Positions 48,501-60,208 are shown, numbered from the stretch's first letter. The stretch is 64,000 nt of DNA from Agapanthus africanus (GCA_030015575.1 JASDDO010000018.1:381605908-381669907); one strand, 5' to 3'. Made by a program: numbers and translations. Notes: a model not told the origin generated them from the sequence alone.

Positions 48501-48689
48501 CAACCGAAACACCATTTTCATCCAACTAATCAAAACACCATTTAATTCTCACCATTTCCTTACGATATTATTACGAGGTGTTAGACCTGATTATTACCAA
48601 ATCAATACGGCTAAATAAACATGGCTTGTTATTAAAATGTGACGGTATTTTACGGTATAGTTATATGTATATATATCGATCTATTTATT

Positions 48690-49445
48690 AACATAACATG
48701 TAAAGAAAGTGGAGTTCACTTGACTGATGTTGGTAGTCCAGTGGGAACCGTGGCGACAACATGAGGCAGCGGTGATAAGAGAAAGTTGGCGGCAAGGCAT
48801 GGGTGTTTGATGGAATGCCGGCAGGCCTTTGGGCTCGGCTTTGAAGATGGCGCAGTGGTGACAAGAGGCAGTGGCTCAACACAGCAAGGAGGCTGTGGGG
48901 TAGAGACGGTGACAGAGATGAGCTCAAACAGCGCAGGCGGCGATAGGTGGCAGCTCGGCTTGGGTTTTTAGTGCTGGAGTCAAGGATGAGCTGAGAGTGT
49001 TGGGAGCTCATCCGCGGCATTAGGGGCTTGTCGGTGATGGCTCGTGAAGGACGTGTGGTCGCTGGAGATGAAGGAAAGAGGTTTAGGGGTACAGTAGTTT
49101 AGGTTCAGGTTTAGGTGTTTGGTGCAAGGCAGTGAGTTCGGTGAAGAGGTCGGTAGCTGGAGGAGAGATGGTGGAGGAGCTGAGGCGGCTCTTGATCGAA
49201 GTTGGAGTTGTGCGGTGATGGTGGATGCAGTGAGGTAGTTTAGGAGCTGGGCTTTGAGGAGATGAGACTGCCGGCAATGATGGCTGTAGGCAACGGCAGA
49301 GGTGTGTTTTGGGGAGACAGTGGTGGTGTAGTGAATCACGCAGGGCAGTTGGTGATGAAGGGGGATGAACGTATAAGGAAGAAGGAAATGAAGTCAGTGG
49401 TGCTCAGGGCGCGTCGACGGTAGAGGCAGTGTGGGTAGTTCGATG
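48690..49445. other. Purine/G-rich segment of unknown origin
   Basis: About 750 bp has much higher GC than its surroundings, with G and A on the plus strand and C and T on the minus. The minus strand has open frames up to 119 codons rich in Ser, Pro, Thr and His, but no motif. C/T-rich transcribed leaders of retrotransposons can look like this. No gene is called. Confidence 0.35.
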
Positions 49446-49613
49446 TGTTGGATATGCGTGCCCTCAACGAAATTATCGTAGTTGTAGAAATGCAATTACT
49501 GAATTCGAGAAGGGCCTATACCAAAAACAGTCTTTCTCGAGATGACAGTGCGCTATCTGGTTTGAATTTATCATTCATAAGTATACGTTTTACTTGCTAT
49601 AACGTATCACTAA
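49446..49613 (+). repeat. Copia LTR 5' fragment (168 bp)
   Basis: It begins TGTTGGATATG and parallels the first part of the LTR that follows (the GCTATCTGGTTT and CACTA landmarks), then stops where a second LTR start appears. Confidence 0.72.
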
Positions 49614-51413
49614 TGTTGGATATAGTGCCCTCAAGTTAATTATTGTAATCGTAGACACGCGATTGGGTTGATTGAGCGAGGACCTATACGTGTAGGGCAG
49701 TCTTACTCAAAATGATAGTATGCTATCTGGTTTATCTTTATCATCATGTACATGCATTATGTTGTATTGCAGATCACTATTACATGTTGATAGAGCTCAT
49801 AGGATTCTTTCTTGACTACCAGCATTATGATGGCGATCATATACATGGGAGCTGGGTAGCCTATAAGCACATCCTTAAATGTCCTTAGTCATGGGAGTAT
49901 CGAGACTTGGAATCGATATTCCGGAGTAGACTAGTGTATATGCTTCGAGACCCTGATGAGGGGCGGTGGCCGGTCTCACAAGCCACCGGTGTTGTGTTAC
50001 CTAAGATAGTATACAAGTGCTCACTAGAGGTGAGTACACTGGACGGGCTCGCCGAGAACTTCTAGATGGTATTATACCTATCGTCAGATGGAAGTTCTCA
50101 GATGACATGAGTACAGGTTAGTCTTTTGACCTGAAGTCGTCATTTTTCTCGTGTGAGTTCCCACTGTACTTTGATTACTACCCTACCACAGCTCAAAGGA
50201 GTCGTGCAAACAGGTTTTAGTTGGGTACAGTCCCGAACCACATGGAGGCAGTGGTCAACTGTCAGGGATTCGTCTTTCCTGGTATTAGGAGTCGATGTCA
50301 CGCTTTGTTCAGTTGGCTATCACCAGAAATCCATAGCCACGGTAGGGGAGATTTACTGATAGTTGATCAGTAGTATCTCAGTTGGTGATGAGCTAGACTC
50401 AGACATGACTTATTGGGTTTGTAAGGGTCTGACATTTTCCACCCCTAGATCCGATATGCGATACTCTTTGACGAAGAGACCGGATTGTACGGAGATTGTC
50501 ATATTCACGCTCAGTAGGGTAAGGATGCACTTTATTGTCGACCCTCCTTTCGATAAGTACCAGGGTAGCCGTTACGTATAGCTAGTGCCGCTGATATGCT
50601 TGTAGTTAAATCCACTGCCAGCATATTGTCGAGTCTTTAGAGTCTCACACATAGGGTTTTTTCGGTTCAGACGACAGATGTAGGAGCCGTACGGTGGTAC
50701 GAGTAGGGGTCCGATTAAATACATGTACGCAGTACACAGACTTTAATTGGACGGTTGATAATACTAGCCGGTTTAGGATTAAGCCGGATTATTAAATCAA
50801 GTTTTGATTTAATAATTTATATATGTATTTTGATACATGTATTTTAGTATTATTGTTCACTATTCATTTTCTCTCTTTGGTGCTATCCGTATTTTATACG
50901 GATACACGTATATGTAGCGATACATAAACCAGGTGAAGTATTCTATATTTACACGGCAATACTTCTAGAAGAAGGACACCTTATATTTAATTTTCTATTT
51001 TGTAAATTAAATGGGAAATGAGGTGGCATTGGAAGTTATGAGGCATGGATGCTAAATAGTAGAAAAGCATGGCTTGGTTTTTTAAATGATTTTTTCATTT
51101 GGTTGCACTATTAGTGCATGGTTGATTTTTAGCCATTCTTTGCTACAGAAGTTCACTTGATGAGATTTTCTTCATCTCCTCCATAGCTGCTTCATCTTCT
51201 CCATCTCCTTTTTCTTCTTGCTTCCATTTTTGAGTGAGATCCTAGAGAGAAAAATATAGTGGAGTATTTCTACATCACCGACCATCCAAACGCAGCAGCT
51301 TTGGATCGTCGGTTTGAGCCTCCTCCGTGTTCCCTCAGGTGGATCGTCTTCGGCAAGGATGATCGATACTCAAGCGCGTTCCCGGTGGATATGAGCATGG
51401 AGGGGTCTTCCAC
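49614..51413 (+). repeat. Copia solo LTR, 3'-truncated
   Basis: It begins TGTTGGATATAG and matches the Cop-2 LTR for about 1.8 kb, through the region matching CTCCGGATCGTCTTCG-like LTR sequence, then ends without the CCAACA terminus. The stem-loop has arms 50354-50360 and 50366-50372 plus outer GAGAT/ATCTC. No pol sequence adjoins it. Confidence 0.78.
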
Positions 51414-51831
51414 TGTAACAACTTTATTTCAGTGTACAGAAAATTGTTTCAAAATTAATGTACAAATGGAGTATTTGCAATCCTGTGTATACTATAAGTA
51501 TTTAAATTGCTTTTGAACAGCAAGAAACAACTTTTAGCTTATTGGTAAATCCTTGCGCTGCTGTGACGTAGCCCCTGTGTTCAAATCCCCCAGCCACATA
51601 TTATTTTTTATTGACTTTTCTTTTAAACTTTTAGAAGCTCAAAGGTTTGCACGTGCACTGCACGTAAAATGAAAAGTCACAAAGAAAACAAACACATTGG
51701 AAATGATATACCAACAGACTTGGACACGTGGTAAGAATCCAAGCTCCCCAACCTCGGATTTGGCCGGCGAGATGTAGAGAAGGGACCGGCACCGTCGGTT
51801 TTCTTCGTAGGGAATGCTACAAAATTCTAAC
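51414..51831. other. Short unassigned stretch with SINE-like part
   Basis: Between the truncated copia LTR and Gyp-H. Apart from the tRNA-like part at 51535-51615 and an ACGTGCA/TGCACGT inverted repeat (51655-51669), nothing is recognised. Confidence 0.3.
51535..51615 (+). mobile_element. Possible tRNA-derived SINE fragment
   Basis: TAGCTTATTGGTA (51535-51547) resembles a pol III box A, and GTTCAAATCC (about 51579-51588) fits box B. The spacing is near 30 bp and a T-rich tail follows. No cloverleaf or target duplication could be established. Confidence 0.35.
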
Positions 51832-52510
51832 TATAACACCCCTTGGCCTACCCCACTCTTCCCATATTGTTTGAATTCTCTGCAATTATCCAGAGAGTGA
51901 TAATTCCTCTCTTAAATCCATTTTAATGCACATTTTAATTCTATTCGTCATTACCCTAAACCCTAATTTTCCCTATAAATACAACTCTACATTTTGGCCC
52001 TCCTCATTTAGAAATTCCATGCCAAAACTCTAAAAAAAATTCTAAGTTCAAAAGTTGTACAAGTGTAGTTAGCATAGGTCAAAGTTCCGGCGATGTTTCG
52101 GGAAGAATCCGGTGACGAAACGACTCCCCGACGATCCCAAAATCTTCCCTTACCTCTTCTATCTAATTTCTAATCTGTAAGTCCCACTTTCCCCCTTCTC
52201 CTTCTATTAAAACGAATTCTATTTTCAAAACTAGTCGGAAGCGGAGTTAATCCGACTTCCGTTTCTAATTTAACTAAAAACACCATTTATATTAATAACA
52301 AATTTACAATATTTTTGTATATTGTTTAGCAATCATAAAAAAACACATTAGAATAAGTTTCATCTCAAAATAATATGTATTGCAACTTCTATATCAGTTT
52401 TACGGTAAAATACCATCATGTTTACATACGACATTAGTTATTTATTTTGATCGTATTACCTTTAGAAAAATCACGAGTTAATGACCTACCTCATCACAAC
52501 ACACATTCTT
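51832..52510 (+). repeat. Gyp-H LTR, left part
   Basis: It starts TATAACACCCC, one base from the TGTAACACC edge of gypsy-type LTRs. A TATA box and a C/T-rich leader follow. It ends where Cop-5 inserts (TTCTT next to the Cop-5 LTR; TTCAT on the other side). Confidence 0.45.
51974..51981 (+). promoter_or_regulatory. TATA box of Gyp-H LTR (candidate)
   Basis: TATAAATA, about 140 bp inside the proposed LTR start, is followed by an unstructured AT- and C-rich leader. It could equally be a plant gene promoter, but no coding frame follows. Confidence 0.4.
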
Positions 52511-54549
52511 TGTAAGTCTATATTACACACCCCGGTACTTACGGGGAGGCGGAATAGGTAAAAAACAAATTTTTATTACAAGGTAACATAGACTATGTTT
52601 GAGGATCTTTGCTAAATCATTGCTAACAACCAAACTAGAGGTATTATCTAGTATGCTAGAAGATTATACCTCATGCTACAAGTCCCTCGGGTCTTCTCCG
52701 TTTTCCTCCTCATCTCCGTAGGCTCCATGGGTCGATCCGGATTGTGGCTTCTTCAATGGCCTTCTTGAGTCGAAGATGATCCACCCGAGAGTCTATAGTC
52801 CGAGCATTACCACAAGACCGAGGTAACTAGGGCAACAAGTTTGCTAAGCTTGATGTCCTAGGTGATGTAGAGTATGATGATGGATTTGTTTGTCTATTAG
52901 ATCCCTAATTTTCTCAACACATGAGAGCTTAAAGGATTTCTAGCGAGGAAGAAGAAGAAGAGCAAACATGGGAGCTCTCTTGAAGAGAGAGAGAGTGAAT
53001 GAGATAATGAACCATGGAAAAAAGAAAACAAATCTGTTATCATGATAATTGTGATGGCAACCTTGATTTGACCATTATCATGTCACCATTAATGCTAAGC
53101 AAAAATATCTAGTGCTTAACAAAAATATCTAAGTCAACCATAGTCAACTTGGTTAAATGGTCAAACCAATTAGCCATGACACAATTATCACTAAAAAGAT
53201 TAGTAAACATTTTCCACCACCTCATAATGGTTTTAATCAAGTCAATGGTCAAAACCATAATGAGGCTTCTCCTTCTTTTCTCCTCACATCCGTGCATACA
53301 CATCCGTATCCGCATTCCGAAGAATACGAATACTAAGAGACAAAACTAATCCATCAATATATAATACTAGGATCCGGCTTAAACCAAAGCCAACTAGTAT
53401 TATCCGTCCGAACATTATACACGCACAAGTGCACGTAAGTGATCGTATCCCTGCCGTAAAACCATACGGCCTCTACACCTTTTTCCCAGTGTAGGGAAAC
53501 TCTCTGTGTGGGACTCTAAAGACTCGACACTACGCTGGCAGTGGGTTTAACCACATGCCGCAAGCGGTACTAGCTTTACGTAACGGTCCCCAGGTAGATG
53601 TCGATAAGAAGGCCGATGAGGAAAACCCATCTGAACTCCTGCTGAGCCTGAATGTGACAATCTCCGTACAGTCCGGTCTGTTCGTCTAAGAGTATCGCAT
53701 ATCGGGCCTAGGGGGGCGGTAAACGTCAGACCCCTAATAGCGGTATAAGTCATATCGGAGTGTAGCCCAGAACACCCTGAGAAACTACTGGAGCACCTAC
53801 CAGTAAATCTCACTTGCCCTGGCCAGGTACTTTGTGTAATGGCTCTCTATATACAGCGCGATGTCAACCTCCAATACCGGGAGAGACGAATCCTGTCTAA
53901 CTGCCACTGCCTCCAAGTTCTTCGGGAATGCACCCAACTACTACCTGTTTGCACGACTCCTTTGATCCGTGGTAGGGTAGTAATCAAAGTACAGTGAGAA
54001 CACACTCGAGGCGAAGTAGCAGTGTCAATTCGACGGACTTAGCTGCACGCATGTCACCTGGAACTGCTATCTGATGATAGGTATAGTACCAACCATCAGC
54101 TCCCGACAAGTCCTGTCCGGTGTACTCGTAACCTAACGAGTACCTGCATACTATCTCCAGTACGACATACTAATGGCTGTGGGACATACCATCTCCCCTG
54201 CTGGGATGAGAAGCGTATACACTGGTCTACTCCGGAGTATCGATGCCCCGTCTCGATAATCCTACGACTAGGGACCTGTATAAGGATGTGCTTATAGATT
54301 ACCCAGCCTCCACTAGTGTGACTGCCATCACAATACTGGTAATCAAGCAAAGATCCTAAGGGATCTACTAATATGTATAAGCGATATGTTAAAAGAAACA
54401 CATGCACATATTGAAGTAGAAACAAACCAAGTAGCATACTACCATTTTGAGCAAGGCTGTTAATACAACTGTGAATATCCTAAGCTTCCATTAAGTAATA
54501 TACAAGCTAGTATGATACAGTAATGGCCTCTAGGGCATATACACTAACA
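52511..54549 (-). repeat. Cop-5 3' LTR
   Basis: 2039 bp from TGTAAGTCTA to ACACTAACA. The TGTAAG edge differs from the TGTTGG of the other copia LTRs, while the core (stem-loop arms 53786-53791 and 53800-53805, the CTATC-TGAT-GATAG palindrome near 54067) is homologous. CCCCG/CGGGG (52530-52546) can form a hairpin at the U5 end. Confidence 0.93.
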
Positions 54550-54563
54550 ATCTCCCACTTGCA
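54550..54563 (-). promoter_or_regulatory. Cop-5 polypurine tract
   Basis: The minus strand reads TGCAAGTGGGAGAT between the pol stop codon and the 3' LTR. Confidence 0.85.
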
Positions 54564-57500
54564 CTAGGGCCATGTACTGGCGTATCGAAGGCCTATCATC
54601 TCGATCAGCCTCTCGAACTGTGTCCGAGGAATAGCCTTCGTGAGTGGATCTGCAGTGTTATTCTCCGAATCTACTCTCCTCACCTCGATCTCCCGATGAT
54701 CTACGATCTCCCTAATCAGGTGGTACCGCCTCAAGATGTGCCTGGACTTCTGATGGGACCTGGGTTCCTTCGCTAAAGCTACAGCGCCGTTGTTGTCGCA
54801 ATACAGTGGTATTGGATCGACAATGGTTAGAACCACCTGAAGTTCTGTGAGGAACTTCTTCATCCAGACAGCTTCTTTTGCGGCATCGCAAGCAGCTATG
54901 TACTCCGCTTCCATCGTCGAGTCAGCAACGGTGTTCTGCTTGGAGCTTTTCCAACAGACCTCCCCTCCATTGAGGGTAAAGACATAACCCGACATGGACT
55001 TGGAGTCATCCTTGTCACTCTGGAAGCCGGAGTCGGCAAAGGCCTCGATCTGGAGGTCTTTTCCGCCATACACCAAGAACATCTCCTTAGTCCTTCTCAG
55101 GTATTTGAGAATGTTTTTTACTGCTATCCAGTGCTTCTCCCCTGGGTTCGACTGATACCGGCTTACAACGCTCAATGCGTATGCTACATCTGGTCTGGTA
55201 CATAACATCGCATACATTATAGAGCCTACCGCAGATGCGTAGGGTATAGATGAAATGTGAGCCCTTTCCAAATCAGTCTTGGTAGACATCTCTTTGGAGA
55301 GGGTGATTCCGTGACAAGCCGGTAGGTTACCGCGCTTAGAATCTTCCATACTGAATCTTTTCAGTATGGTGTCAATGTACCTGGACTGTGAAAGTCCCAA
55401 CATTCTCTTAGATCTATCACGATAGATCTGGATCTCCAGAATGTAGGAGGCATCACCCAGGTCCTTTATGGAGAACCTCTGTGACAAGAAACTTTTGACT
55501 GACTGTAGCATAGGAATGCCATTTCCTATTAAGAGAATGCCATCCACGTACAAGACGAGGAATACTATAGTTCTCCCTACAATCTTACTGTAAATGTATG
55601 GTTCATCTGGATTTTTGATAAAGTTGAATTCTTTGACAGTATCATCAAAACAGATGTTCCAACTCCGCGATGCCTGCTTCAGTCCATAAATGGACTTAAG
55701 CAACTTGAACACTTTACCGCTGCTCCCACTTTGAATGAAACCCTCCGGCTGATCCATATAGACGCACTCTTCTAAATTACAATTTAGAAAAGCCGTCTTT
55801 ATATCCATCTGCCAGATCTCATAATCGTGGAAGGCAACAATGGCAAGAAGGACCCGAATGGATTTGAGCATAGCCACTGGAGAAAATGTTTCGTCATAGT
55901 CCAAACCAGGTCTTTGACGAAAACCCTTTGCAATAAGTCTAGCCTTATAGGTTTCAGCCTGTCCATCTACACCAATCTTCTTTCTGGAGATTCATTTGCA
56001 GCCTACGGGTTTTATCCCTTCTGGAGCAATGTCCAAAGTCCAAACTTTGTTAGTGTACATGGACTCCATTTCGGTCCGCATTGCATCCAGCCATTTTACC
56101 AAGTCGCCATTCTGAATGGCTTGCTAGAAGCTAGTAGGCTCATCATTGTCAATGATGTAATCATCTCGATCTCCGTCTATGAGAAAACCGTAGTATATCT
56201 TGGGCGGATGAGACTACCTACTACTCTTGCGGAGTGGCATTGAGATGTCCGGTTCTTATGAAACCTTTGGTTCTACCAAGCTTTCAGTAATAGCTTGTGG
56301 TTCTGGAATTTCTTCCAGTTCTATTGCGCTCCCACTTTTCTGATTTTCTAAAAATTCAGCTTCCAAGAAGTGGGGATGCTGAGAAACAAAAACCTTTTGT
56401 TCCTCTGCGTAATAGAAAAGATACCCCCTGGAGTTCTTCGGGTATCCCACAAATTTACATAGTACTGAGCGTGTCTCGAGCTTGTCCGCATGCTGCTTTT
56501 TTACAAAAGCTGGACATCTCCATGTCTTAAGGTACTTAAGACAGGGTTTCTTCCCACTCCACATCTGATACGGTGTGGTAGGCACAGTCTTGGTTGGTAC
56601 CTTGTTCAAAAGATATGCAGCTGATTCTAGTGCATAACCCCAGAAGGATCGTGGTAACTCAGCCTTACTCATCATAGAACGAACCATATCCAATAGGGTT
56701 CGATTCCGCCTTTCCGATACACCGTTGTGTTGTGGTGTGTATGTAGGAGTAAGCTGAGAGAGAATTCCATTCTCTTTTAAGTAGCCCAGGAACTCGACAC
56801 TTAAGTATTCACCACCTCGATCAGATCTCAGTGTCTTGATACTTTTGTCTGTTTGCTTTTCCACTTCATTCTTGTATTCCCGGAATTTCTCAAAGGCCTC
56901 GGATTTATGCTTCATCAAGAAGATATATCCATACCTATAGAAATCATCCGTAAAAGTAATGAAATAGGAATAGCCACCTCGCGCATGCATAGAAATTGGA
57001 CCACATACATCGCTGTGTATGTGTCCTAAGAGCTTGCTCGCTCTTACTCCGTGTCCAGTGAATGGAGTCTTTGTCATCTTTCCCATGAGACAGGATTCAT
57101 AAGTAGCATAAGAATGATATTCGAACGGATTCAAATATCCCTCTCTATGTAACTTTGTCAACCGTGTTTCATTGATGTGACCCAGTCTACAATGCCATAA
57201 GAAAGCCTGATTTAATTCCGGAGACTTTCTTTTAAGTGTGTTCTGGACACTGAAAACCCGAGCTTGATTTAATACGTATATACCGTTATCTAATGTACTT
57301 GACCCAATTGGAGTCTGATTAAGGTGGAAGTGGACCACATCGCTTACAAAAGTAAAATCATATCCTTCCTTAGAAAGTAAGGATACAGATATGATATTAC
57401 ATGATAGAATAGGCACATATAAACAGTTACGTAGAATCAATATCTGCCCACTTTTCAATCCTAGGTGATAACTCTACAGTTTCTCAAAGCCTGTAATGAA

Positions 57501-57619
57501 TTACAGATATGAGATCCTGATCCGGTATCTATTACCCAAGAAGTAGAGTTAATTGACATACAGTTTTCTATTATAAACACACCCGAAGCCGAAGCCACAA
57601 CATGGTTCGAATCCTGGCT
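54564..57619 (-). pseudogene. Cop-5 pol: protease, integrase, RT, RNase H, with stops
   Basis: Protease keeps VIDTGSGSH (about 57515-57540), then the frame is broken just before 57458. Integrase (57458-56256) has WHCRLGH but YESC in place of CQSC, losing one zinc ligand; IHSDVCGP, LRSDRGGEY and GVSERRN are kept. Between 56255 and 55905 there are about four stops in recognisable sequence (FLIDGDRDD, TNKVWTLD). RT/RNase H (55904-54564) is open for 446 codons but the catalytic motif reads YVDG, not YVDD. It ends RYASTWP. RNase H ([20 protein letters not shown]) looks intact. Confidence 0.9.
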
Positions 57620-58351
57620 ACTGTCTTCCAAAGACCTGCAATCCTTCTGCCAATGTCCTTTCCCACTACAATAGGAACATCCCTCCTTCCCTATTTTTAG
57701 TCCCGAAACTTTTTCCGTTCCCTTTCCTTCTACCTCCCTGACATCGCATATCGGCTTTGTGGAGGTCTTCTTCTTCTCACCCTTTGCTTTCGCCTTGGAT
57801 GCAAAAGAGGAAGGTCCCTCATAAAGTAGAGCGGGTGTCTCCCTGGTTTCTTTCAGGGTGAAAGTAGAGGGTAGAGACTGTAGATTAAGTCAGTTTATGA
57901 CTCGTTCTCCAACGTGGTCTTCAGGTCCGTGAGCTCATCAATATAGCTAGTCATTGTAAGGATATTGTCCCCTACAGATGACCCGATAGCCAACCTCGCT
58001 TGAAGCAATTCTTTCGAGGTCTCATATCTTGTGATACGAGATTGCTCTCCATATAAATCTTTGTTATGGAGGAAGACAGAAACTAAGTCCATCTTATCGT
58101 GCTGCTTTTGGTTCCACCATCAACTGAGGCCAACACGAGGCACTTGGCATTCGCACAGTCTTTTGCCGATGTCTTACGGATATCAATATCCTTGACGATG
58201 GAAAATGGTCCTGAGACGGCAGGGGTTTGAGTAGTGAAGAGGTATTCCAGCTTGTCATGGGTAATGGACATCTGGACAGACCTTTGCCAGTCAATACAGT
58301 CAGATTCAGTCATTTTATTATCTAGATGTAACCTATGTCTGGTCACTGGGT
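57620..58351 (-). pseudogene. Cop-5 gag, start lost and frameshifted
   Basis: The N-terminal frame VTRHRLHLDNKMTESDCIDW aligns with Cop-1 MTGLKLLLEKNKLTG, with GTG where ATG is expected. A frameshift lies near 58090, after which MDLVSVFLHNKDLYGEQSRI continues. A stop follows at LENES (57895). The zinc knuckle CSYCSGKGHWQKDC (about 57640-57690) remains. Part of the linker before the knuckle is shortened relative to Cop-1. Confidence 0.82.
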
Positions 58352-58845
58352 CGCTGCAATTAAGAGAGAGAGAAAAAACACTTAGCATGATACTCTTACA
58401 AGTTTAGATTGGTTTTTAATTTATCTAAACAGGATGGCTCCCACCGTTTCTCGAATCCTTCCTCAAACCATAAAAGAAGAATTAGTCAGGATTAATCTTA
58501 CCGTACAATACTTGCTTAACCGTTCAGCCAGGCTAGTGTCGGTACTTCGAGGGAGGTTTTACGACGCTTTCGCGAAGTTCCTTAATTAAATAACCTCTTT
58601 TCCTTGGAGGCGTAGCCCCGCTAACACTGTTCTAGACACCTACTTGGTTTATAGCATTGATCGTTAAGTGAAAGAATCTCCTGAGGAGTAGCGGATACTC
58701 ACAGTAGGATCGGGATCCAAATATCATTGTGTGATAATGCTGAAGGAATCCTACCAACATTATCAAACTCCAAATGGTTTGCAACACTAGCAAGTTTCAG
58801 TTTCTTTAGAAATTCTCGATGTGGATTTTTGCCCCATGCTCTTAT

Positions 58846-59043
58846 GACCTTGACGAAGGTCAACAAATCATATGTCACATGTCAAGTTCTACCCATCATT
58901 GTACATGTTAATTTGAACCCACCCGTATATACCCTTGATGAAGGTCAACAAGGTAATACGACTGTCCCAAACCAACGCATCTATCTATACTACATATGAA
59001 CATCCAGCAGCTACCAATCACCATGCCTTGACGAAGGTCAACA
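58846..59043 (-). repeat. Three spaced copies of a TTGAC-loop-GTCAA motif
   Basis: CCTTGACGAAGGTCAACA or a near match occurs at 58846-58865, 58931-58950 and 59024-59043. Cop-1 and Cop-4 have three copies at the same places, with spacings of 80-95 bp. TTGAC and GTCAA can pair; they also resemble W-box cores. Confidence 0.75.
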
Positions 59044-60161
59044 AACATAGCTTGAATACTATTGAATATTCATATGAAATGGTGGAGGGCTACGAATGGT
59101 TTTGGCGAAACCGTGAACGTAGTGAACTTGATATAATCGAAGGAACCTGATAGGTTTTAAAAGGAATGGTTTAAGCTCCGCATTTTAAAAGTTTTGCTGT
59201 TTTGAAAAAACCGAGTAGTTTTGAAATTGTTCCAATGATTCAGCTTTGGTTTGTTTTCTTTGCATTAATATAATACGTCCCATCAATTAATACTGCCATT
59301 GCATAAAACAACGAAAATATAACGTACGCTTATGCCATCCGCATTCGCCATTGGGCCCCGTCATCACCCGTTAGGTTACTTAACTAACGACAGAACGGGG
59401 GCTGGACTAGCACGGATGTAAAACATAACCAACTTCTACTAGATATCATATATAGATATATACATTCGTCAGATGCAATGATAATCATTCCAGATCATAG
59501 ATGGACACATTGGATATACTAGGAACCCGCGTTTCATTTGAGCCTGCAATGAAAGACGGATTACACGGTCGCGATGAATAGCCAAACCCCACCCTAGACC
59601 CCTATGGGTGCGGCAAACTACCCGCCAAATACCCAAAATGAAGCAACCACCCTCAACAAAGTTAGTAGGCCACTCGGCACTTCAATGTATCCGGTAGTTT
59701 GTGCACCCCACCTTGGGTCTATCCTAGGAGCAGAAAACAGTAAAAGAAATAATATACAATAGTGGCTACAACCTCAACCCGGATGTATGACCATAAAATA
59801 ATATTACATCAATTTACAATTTACATCAAATGAAAGATAAAACGCTCATCTCACATCCCCGGCTATTCATCCACGAAAATCCAATAAGTTCATATACACA
59901 ATTCAATATCACAGAACACAGATATGTACAACCCCCACTAATCGACGTATAGTGATTAGTAGACGTTCGGTACATATATCACATCACAGAAGATCCGATT
60001 AGCTAAAGTACTTAGAATTTCGATCGATTACCAAATTTGAATCTACCCCAAGCACAACACAGTACTCAACAAATTCTGGGCAGAAACAAAATATCAGAGA
60101 AATCACAAAACACCAAGATAGACATTCTGCAGGAAAAGTGAGTTGACTCGGATTCGACTCG

Positions 60162-60208
60162 GCCGCGGATTCGCGGCGAAACACATGGTTTTGCCGCGCT
60201 TCCGCGGC
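60162..60208 (-). other. Strong GC-rich leader hairpin (Cop-5)
   Basis: Inner arms CGCGGCGAAAC (60172-60182) and GTTTTGCCGCG (60188-60198) pair for 11 bp with one G-T. Outer GCCGCGG (60162-60168) and CCGCGGC (60202-60208) pair for 7 bp across a 3x3 internal loop. Confidence 0.8.

Larger units (their letters stand above)
45861..48585 (-). mobile_element. Gyp-F: degenerate gypsy-type solo LTR, about 2.7 kb
   Basis: The left edge TATCACGCCC is one base from the TGTCACG edge of Gyp-C/D. The right edge read on the minus strand is TCTAACACCTCG, one base from the common TGTAACACC start. No second LTR or primer site is seen, and no clear target duplication (ATTAC at 45856-45860 recurs only 8 bases past the proposed end). 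It contains a LINE fragment and a long AT microsatellite. Confidence 0.5.

Noticed and set aside
45856..48597. ATTAC as target duplication of Gyp-F.
   Set aside because: The right copy lies 8 bases beyond the recognisable LTR end, so the match may be chance.
48688..49339. Ser/Pro/His-rich minus-strand frames (110 and 119 codons).
   Set aside because: Composition follows from C/T-rich sequence; no domain, no codon-use signal, overlapping frames equally long.
51655..51669. ACGTGCA/TGCACGT hairpin as a Helitron 3' end.
   Set aside because: No CTRR terminus after it and no matching 5' TC end was found.
51974..52200. TATA box plus leader with a GTAAG site as a host gene promoter and first exon.
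   Set aside because: No coding frame follows, and the start TATAACACCCC with the continuation beyond Cop-5 fits an LTR better. Not excluded.
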